From Betaproteobacteria bacterium (GTDB taxonomy: Bacteria; Pseudomonadota; Gammaproteobacteria; Burkholderiales; Burkholderiaceae_C), in contig RFPX01000034.1 of NCBI GenBank assembly GCA_009925955.1, positions 1-9,821 on the forward strand: a DNA stretch of 9,821 nucleotides, read 5' to 3'. The position numbers and the translations under genes were made by a program. The notes under the pieces were generated by a model, which was not told where the DNA came from, did no database searches, and was given only the letters and a program-made list of their open reading frames with translations. The stretch's first letter is position 1, and every line of letters starts with the position of its first letter. Positions 6,417 to 9,821 of the stretch are shown here, one piece after another.

Positions 6417-7463
6417 TCACTGCTCCGTGTCGCTGGGGATGGCGTAGGGCAGGGGCCGCGGCTGCAGCACCGGGCCGTCGGGTGATCCCAGGTGCAGGTT
6501 GCCGCTGACCATCGCCGCCAGCTTGACTTCGGCCAAGAGAAGCACGCGCAAGCGGTCTTGTGGATCGGTCGACGCATTGACCACCATGCCTGCGGGCTGG
6601 CCCGGGTCTTCGCTGTGGAACAGTTCGCTTGCGGCCTGCGGCAAGGGCACTGCAGGCGCCTGCACAGAGAACAGCGCCATGCGCCGCTTGAGGGTACCGC
6701 GGTACTGGCTGCGCGCCACCACTTCCTGCCCCGGGTAGCACCCCTTGCGAAAGTTCACACCGTCCAAGAGCTCAAAGTTCACCATCTGGGGCACGAACTG
6801 CTCCACCGTGGCAGGCTCAATCCAGGGCCATCCGGCGGCGATGTCTGCGCAGCGCCAGGCCTCTTGTGCTGCGGCATCCGCAGGGGAGTGGGCGGGATCG
6901 GACACACGGCTGAGCCACAGGCTGCGCCCGCCCCACCAGCCCACGGCCCAAGCGGTGCCCGGCTGGTGCACACGGTCTTCGTCTGCAGGGGCAGCCGTGC
7001 GGTCATCCACCGCGCCAGGGACCGCCGCATCACCCGTGGGCATCACCTCGACCTGCCACAAGGACCTTGCACCCGCCGCTTCACCGGACACCAGCAGATC
7101 AGGGCGCGCCTGTACGGTGCAGCGTGCTCGCAGCACGAACATCTTCAGGCGCTTGACCAAGGGCTCCACGAGGCCGGCGTGGGTCAGCAGCCACCAGGTG
7201 TCGCCATCAGGGTGCACCATCACAAAGTTGGCCAGCAAGCGCCCCTTGGCGCTGCAGTAGCCGCCCGCGCGCGCGCGCCCGAGGCTCATGGACACGGCGT
7301 CCTGGGTCAGTTGCCCCTGCAGGAAGCTGCCGGCGTCGGGTCCTTGTACTTCCACCACGGCCAGGTAGGGAAGGGGAGTGCCTCGAATGGCACCGACGGG
7401 TGCTTCGTGTGCGGGTGCAACAGGCGGTAGGGCCGCGCTGGGATCATGGTCATGTGTCGACAT
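6417..7463 (-). CDS. ygfZ: Folate-binding protein YgfZ (GcvT-like, Fe-S cluster maintenance)
   Basis: A 348-residue YgfZ/IBA57-family protein. In E. coli, YgfZ binds folate and supports assembly or repair of certain Fe-S enzymes such as the tRNA methylthiotransferase MiaB. The diagnostic KGCYPGQE motif is present with the essential Cys at residue 242, followed by the usual RSQYRGTLKRR. Earlier family segments FLQGQLTQD and SAKGRLLANF are also intact. The ATG at 7463 is the first good start; it lacks a Shine-Dalgarno but sits 7 nt after a -10-like CATAAT on its strand. The longer open frame upstream runs antisense through mltG and is not credible. An insert rich in Ala, Asp and Pro separates the N-terminal part from the C-terminal motif. 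It is followed after 1 nt by the NRDE gene and is divergent from mltG. Confidence 0.95.
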   Translation of the reverse strand: MSTHDHDPSAALPPVAPAHEAPVGAIRGTPLPYLAVVEVQGPDAGSFLQGQLTQDAVSMSLGRARAGGYCSAKGRLLANFVMVHPDGDTWWLLTHAGLVEPLVKRLKMFVLRARCTVQARPDLLVSGEAAGARSLWQVEVMPTGDAAVPGAVDDRTAAPADEDRVHQPGTAWAVGWWGGRSLWLSRVSDPAHSPADAAAQEAWRCADIAAGWPWIEPATVEQFVPQMVNFELLDGVNFRKGCYPGQEVVARSQYRGTLKRRMALFSVQAPAVPLPQAASELFHSEDPGQPAGMVVNASTDPQDRLRVLLLAEVKLAAMVSGNLHLGSPDGPVLQPRPLPYAIPSDTEQ

Positions 7464-7469
7464 GACTTG

Positions 7470-7477
7470 ATTATGAT
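7470..7477. promoter_or_regulatory. Symmetric -10-like element between ygfZ and mltG
   Basis: The 21-bp gap between divergent start codons holds TATGAT on the plus strand (7472-7477) and CATAAT on the minus strand (7475-7470), each five of six to the -10 consensus and offset around the same centre. The mltG ATG begins 8 nt after the plus-strand element and the ygfZ ATG 7 nt after the minus-strand one, the usual distance to a transcription start. Neither gene has a Shine-Dalgarno. No convincing -35 hexamer is seen on either side, so this is a candidate only. Confidence 0.4.
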
Positions 7478-7484
7478 TTGCCCC

Positions 7485-8606
7485 ATGAACACGGGCGCCA
7501 AGAGGGTTGCGGAGCGGCGTTCCGCAAGTCAGCGGCGCAGCGGAAGCGGCCGTTCCAAAGGGCGCAGCAACGGCCCGGGCCGCACGGGTGGCGCCTGGCG
7601 GACCGCCGCCTGGGCCTTGGGGACCATGACGACGCTTCTCCTGGGCCTGTGCGCCTTGGTGATGTGGTGGATCCAGGCTCCCCTGGCGCTTGGCCAACCG
7701 GTGGTGGAGCTCACCGTGGAACGCGGTAGACCCGCGTCAGCGGTCGCCGAGGATTGGGTGCAGGCCGGCGTCCAAGCGCCGGCTTGGGCTTTGGCGGCCT
7801 ACTTTCGATGGTCCGGCGACGCGCGGCGCATCCGCGCCGGCAGCTACGCCGCAGAGGAGGGCCTGAGCCCCCAGGGCTTGCTGGCCAAGATGGTGCGGGG
7901 TGAGGAAAGCCTCGAGTCGGTGGTGTTCATTGAAGGTTGGACATTCGCACAGATGCGATCGGCCTTGGCCCGCGCCCCGGGTCTGAGACAAACCCTGCAC
8001 GGCCTAGACGACCGGGCGGTGATGCAGGCACTGGGCTCCCCGCAGTTGCCGGCTGAGGGGTGGTTTTTCCCCGACACCTATCGCTATGCCCGTGGGGTCA
8101 GCGACCGTACAGTGCTCATGAGCGCGCACGAGGCCATGAAGCGACAGGTGGACAAGGCGTGGGAGCAGCGCCGCGCCGACCTTCCCCTTCGCAGCCCAGC
8201 CGAAGCCCTGGTGCTGGCCTCCATCGTGGAAAAGGAAACGGGACAGGCCAGCGAACGGGCGCGCATTGCCGGCGTGTTCATCAACCGCCTGCGCATGGGC
8301 ATGCCCCTGCAGACCGACCCCACCGTGATTTACGGCCTGGGTCCATCTTTCGATGGGAACCTGCGCAAGCGGGACCTGCAGACCGACACACCCTTCAACA
8401 CCTACACGCGGCGAGGGCTGCCTCCCCATGCGATTGCGATGCCGGGCGCGCAGTCGCTGCTGGCGGCGGTGCAGCCCGAACCCACCAAAGCCCTGTACTT
8501 CGTGGCCCGCGGCGATGGCAGCAGCCACTTCAGCGCCGATCTGAACGAGCACAACCGCGCGGTGTGGCGCTATCAGAAAATGCCTGCTGGCAAAACCCAA
8601 CCCTAG
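7485..8606 (+). CDS. mltG: Endolytic transglycosylase MltG (YceG-like)
   Basis: Inner-membrane lytic transglycosylase that cleaves nascent glycan strands within the chain and so sets peptidoglycan chain length. The 373-residue product has a basic cytoplasmic N-terminus (eleven Lys/Arg and one Glu in residues 1-39), one membrane helix at about 41-63, a LysM-like region (GQPVVELTVERGRPASAVAEDW), and the YceG catalytic domain with SIVEKET at 246-252 (catalytic Glu likely 249) and LQTDPTVIYG. E. coli MltG is about 340 residues, so the N-terminus is longer here. ATG 7485 is preferred because of its position after the -10-like element; ATG 7626 would remove the basic tail but lacks a properly spaced Shine-Dalgarno. 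It begins a mltG-tmk-holB cluster as found in many proteobacteria, with a 13-bp gap to tmk. Confidence 0.96.
   Translation: MNTGAKRVAERRSASQRRSGSGRSKGRSNGPGRTGGAWRTAAWALGTMTTLLLGLCALVMWWIQAPLALGQPVVELTVERGRPASAVAEDWVQAGVQAPAWALAAYFRWSGDARRIRAGSYAAEEGLSPQGLLAKMVRGEESLESVVFIEGWTFAQMRSALARAPGLRQTLHGLDDRAVMQALGSPQLPAEGWFFPDTYRYARGVSDRTVLMSAHEAMKRQVDKAWEQRRADLPLRSPAEALVLASIVEKETGQASERARIAGVFINRLRMGMPLQTDPTVIYGLGPSFDGNLRKRDLQTDTPFNTYTRRGLPPHAIAMPGAQSLLAAVQPEPTKALYFVARGDGSSHFSADLNEHNRAVWRYQKMPAGKTQP
7507..7527. repeat. Inverted repeat at the 5' end of mltG
   Basis: TTGCGGA at 7507-7513 and TCCGCAA at 7521-7527 are perfect complements around a 7-nt loop. It starts 22 nt after the mltG ATG, within the codons for the basic N-terminal tail. 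It could fold in the mRNA near the start codon or act as an operator; chance is possible in GC-rich sequence. Confidence 0.4.
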
Positions 8607-8619
8607 CTGAGAGACCGCT

Positions 8620-9222
8620 TTGTTCATCACGCTCGAAGGCATCGATGGTGCCGGCAAGTCCACCCACCTGGCGGCGTTGGCCCAATGGTGGCGTGCCCGT
8701 GGCGCCGAGGTGGTGCTGACCCGCGAACCGGGGGGCACCCCCTTGGCCGAGCGGCTGCGCGAGATGGTGCTGCACGAAGCGATGGATCCGCTGACCGAGT
8801 CGCTGTTGGTGTTTGCGGCCCGGCGCGAGCATGTGCTCAAGGTGATCGAGCCTGCGCTGGCGCGCAAGGCCGTGGTGCTGTGCGACCGTTTCACCGATGC
8901 CACCTTTGCCTACCAGGGCGGGGGCCGAGGTTTTGATCACACCGTCCTGGCTCAATTGGAACAGTGGGTGCACGGCCAGCGCCAACCTGATCTGACTTTT
9001 CTGTTTGATGTGCCGCCAGAGGTGGCCCAAGCGCGGCGTGCGGCGGTGCGCCAGCCGGACCGTTTCGAGGCGCAGGACGAGGCCTTCTTTTCACGGGTCC
9101 GACAGGCCTATGAACAGCGCCGGCTGGCGCAGCCTGAGCGCTTTGCGGTGGTGGACGCCACGTTGGCGCCACAGGCGGTGGCCGCACAGGTCCTGGCCAT
9201 CATGCAGGAGAGGGCCACATGA
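8620..9222 (+). CDS. tmk: Thymidylate kinase
   Basis: Phosphorylates dTMP to dTDP with ATP, an essential cytoplasmic step in dTTP synthesis. The 200-residue length is typical. The P-loop GIDGAGKST is at residues 7-15, TREPGGTPLAERLR follows, then the DRF motif in CDRFTDATFAYQGGGRGF, and the Arg-rich lid (ARRAAVRQPDRFE). The start is TTG at 8620: the P-loop strand FITLEGIDG begins right after it and no ATG or GTG fits. A weak GAGAG (8609-8613) lies 6 nt upstream. The gap to mltG is 13 bp, and the stop overlaps the holB start as ATGA, so the three genes are probably one operon. A rare start codon may keep expression low. Confidence 0.98.
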   Translation: MFITLEGIDGAGKSTHLAALAQWWRARGAEVVLTREPGGTPLAERLREMVLHEAMDPLTESLLVFAARREHVLKVIEPALARKAVVLCDRFTDATFAYQGGGRGFDHTVLAQLEQWVHGQRQPDLTFLFDVPPEVAQARRAAVRQPDRFEAQDEAFFSRVRQAYEQRRLAQPERFAVVDATLAPQAVAAQVLAIMQERAT

Positions 9223-9821
9223 GTGCACCCGGCCTGCAGCACGCTGCACCCTGGGTAGGGCCCGATGGGCAGTTGCCGTTGCCGTGGTTGAAGACCAGCC
9301 TGGAGCAGGCCTTGGCCCACCGTGGGCATGCCTTGCTGCTGCACGGCCCCGAAGGGGTGGGCCAGTTCGAATTGGGCCTGGTGTTGGCTCAGTCGTGGCT
9401 TTGCGAGGCCCCAACCGCGGCAGCGCATAGGGCCTGCGGCGCCTGCGAGGCTTGCCGTTTGGTGCACGCCGGTGCGCACCCGGATCTGATGATCTTGGTG
9501 CCGCTGGCGCAGCGCGAGTCCCTGGGTCTTTCAAGTCTGGCAGAGGAGGGTGAAGGCGCTGGTGCCTCAGGCAAGAAGCCCAGTGCCGGTGGGCGTGAGA
9601 TTCGGGTGGCCGACGTGCGTCAAGCCATCGACTGGGGTCACCAAACGAGCAGCCGAGGCCGGGGCAAGGTGCTGCTCGTGTTCCCTGCCCAGGCCTTGAA
9701 CCGGGTGGCGGCCAATGCACTGCTCAAGACGCTGGAGGAACCGGGGGCTTCCTTGCGATTGGTGCTGTCCACCTTCGACGTGCAAGCGCTGTTGCCCACC
9801 ATCAGAAGCCGCTGCCAGCTC
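9219..9821 (+). CDS. holB: DNA polymerase III subunit delta prime (3' end outside window)
   Basis: The first 201 residues of the clamp-loader subunit delta prime, which with gamma/tau and delta opens and places the sliding clamp during replication. The N-terminal AAA+ fold is visible: GPEGVGQF at residues 43-50 is a P-loop with Gln49 where an ATP-binding subunit has Lys, as expected for this non-hydrolysing subunit; a four-Cys zinc module uses Cys62, Cys73, Cys76 and Cys79; LNRVAANALLKTLEEP precedes the SRC motif at 197-199. The ATG overlaps the tmk stop, and AGGAG at 9206-9210 lies 8 nt upstream, so initiation is well supported. A Gly/Ser/Ala-rich insert at about 105-128 is unlike the E. coli protein. 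The frame is open to the last base, so the gene is only cut by the window edge, not broken. Confidence 0.96.
   Translation, partial: MSAPGLQHAAPWVGPDGQLPLPWLKTSLEQALAHRGHALLLHGPEGVGQFELGLVLAQSWLCEAPTAAAHRACGACEACRLVHAGAHPDLMILVPLAQRESLGLSSLAEEGEGAGASGKKPSAGGREIRVADVRQAIDWGHQTSSRGRGKVLLVFPAQALNRVAANALLKTLEEPGASLRLVLSTFDVQALLPTIRSRCQL

Noticed and set aside
7266..7278. Run of alternating CG (13 nt) as a possible Z-DNA or repeat element
   Set aside because: It encodes Arg-Ala-Arg-Ala within ygfZ; codon bias explains it and no function is indicated.
6492..7430. 312-codon plus-strand frame opposite ygfZ
   Set aside because: Antisense shadow of ygfZ with no recognisable domain; ygfZ itself carries the KGCYPGQE signature.
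1..9821. Defence system, prophage, transposon, tRNA, riboswitch or CRISPR array
   Set aside because: No tandem spaced repeats, transposase or phage motifs, cloverleaf or recognisable aptamer seen; nearly all sequence is accounted for by ten ordinary genes.

Overview
The window is a GC-rich, densely packed stretch of a bacterial chromosome with ten protein-coding genes, no RNA genes, no mobile elements and no CRISPR array. Nothing suggests a break in the chromosome or recent transfer. Protein style and gene order (ygfZ divergent from mltG-tmk-holB, NRDE protein behind ygfZ, ICL of the 438-residue type) fit a betaproteobacterium of the order Burkholderiales, most likely Comamonadaceae-like. A gene closely resembling 8-vinyl reductase (bciA) hints that the organism, or a recent ancestor, makes bacteriochlorophyll. 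The taxonomic call is an inference from protein character, not from a search.

Left part (1-2482, plus strand): aceA, isocitrate lyase of the glyoxylate shunt, with a clear Shine-Dalgarno and a perfect 18-bp palindrome about 75 bp upstream of its start. It is followed by a bciA-like NAD(P)-dependent reductase. Middle part (2522-5589): an iron-type alcohol dehydrogenase on the minus strand stands head to head, almost without a gap, with a plus-strand pair made of a hormone-sensitive-lipase-type esterase and a gene fusing a hotdog acyl-CoA thioesterase to a GNAT acetyltransferase (ATGA overlap). The substrates of this group cannot be read from sequence.

Right part (5561-9821): on the minus strand ygfZ (folate-binding Fe-S maintenance protein) and an NRDE/TANGO2-family gene are joined by a 1-nt gap, so probably cotranslated; the latter overlaps the thioesterase-GNAT gene tail to tail by 29 bp. 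Divergent from ygfZ, with only 21 bp between start codons, runs mltG-tmk-holB (peptidoglycan chain-length terminase, thymidylate kinase, DNA polymerase III delta prime), a conserved housekeeping operon; holB is cut by the window edge.

Most of the window is ordinary metabolism and housekeeping. The points worth a second look are the aceA palindrome, the bciA-like gene, the thioesterase-GNAT fusion, the ygfZ/NRDE pair, and the 21-bp ygfZ-mltG gap, which holds a symmetric -10-like element placed so that both transcripts could be leaderless. No gene-free stretch exceeds 300 bases. I did not find an evident undescribed multi-gene system.
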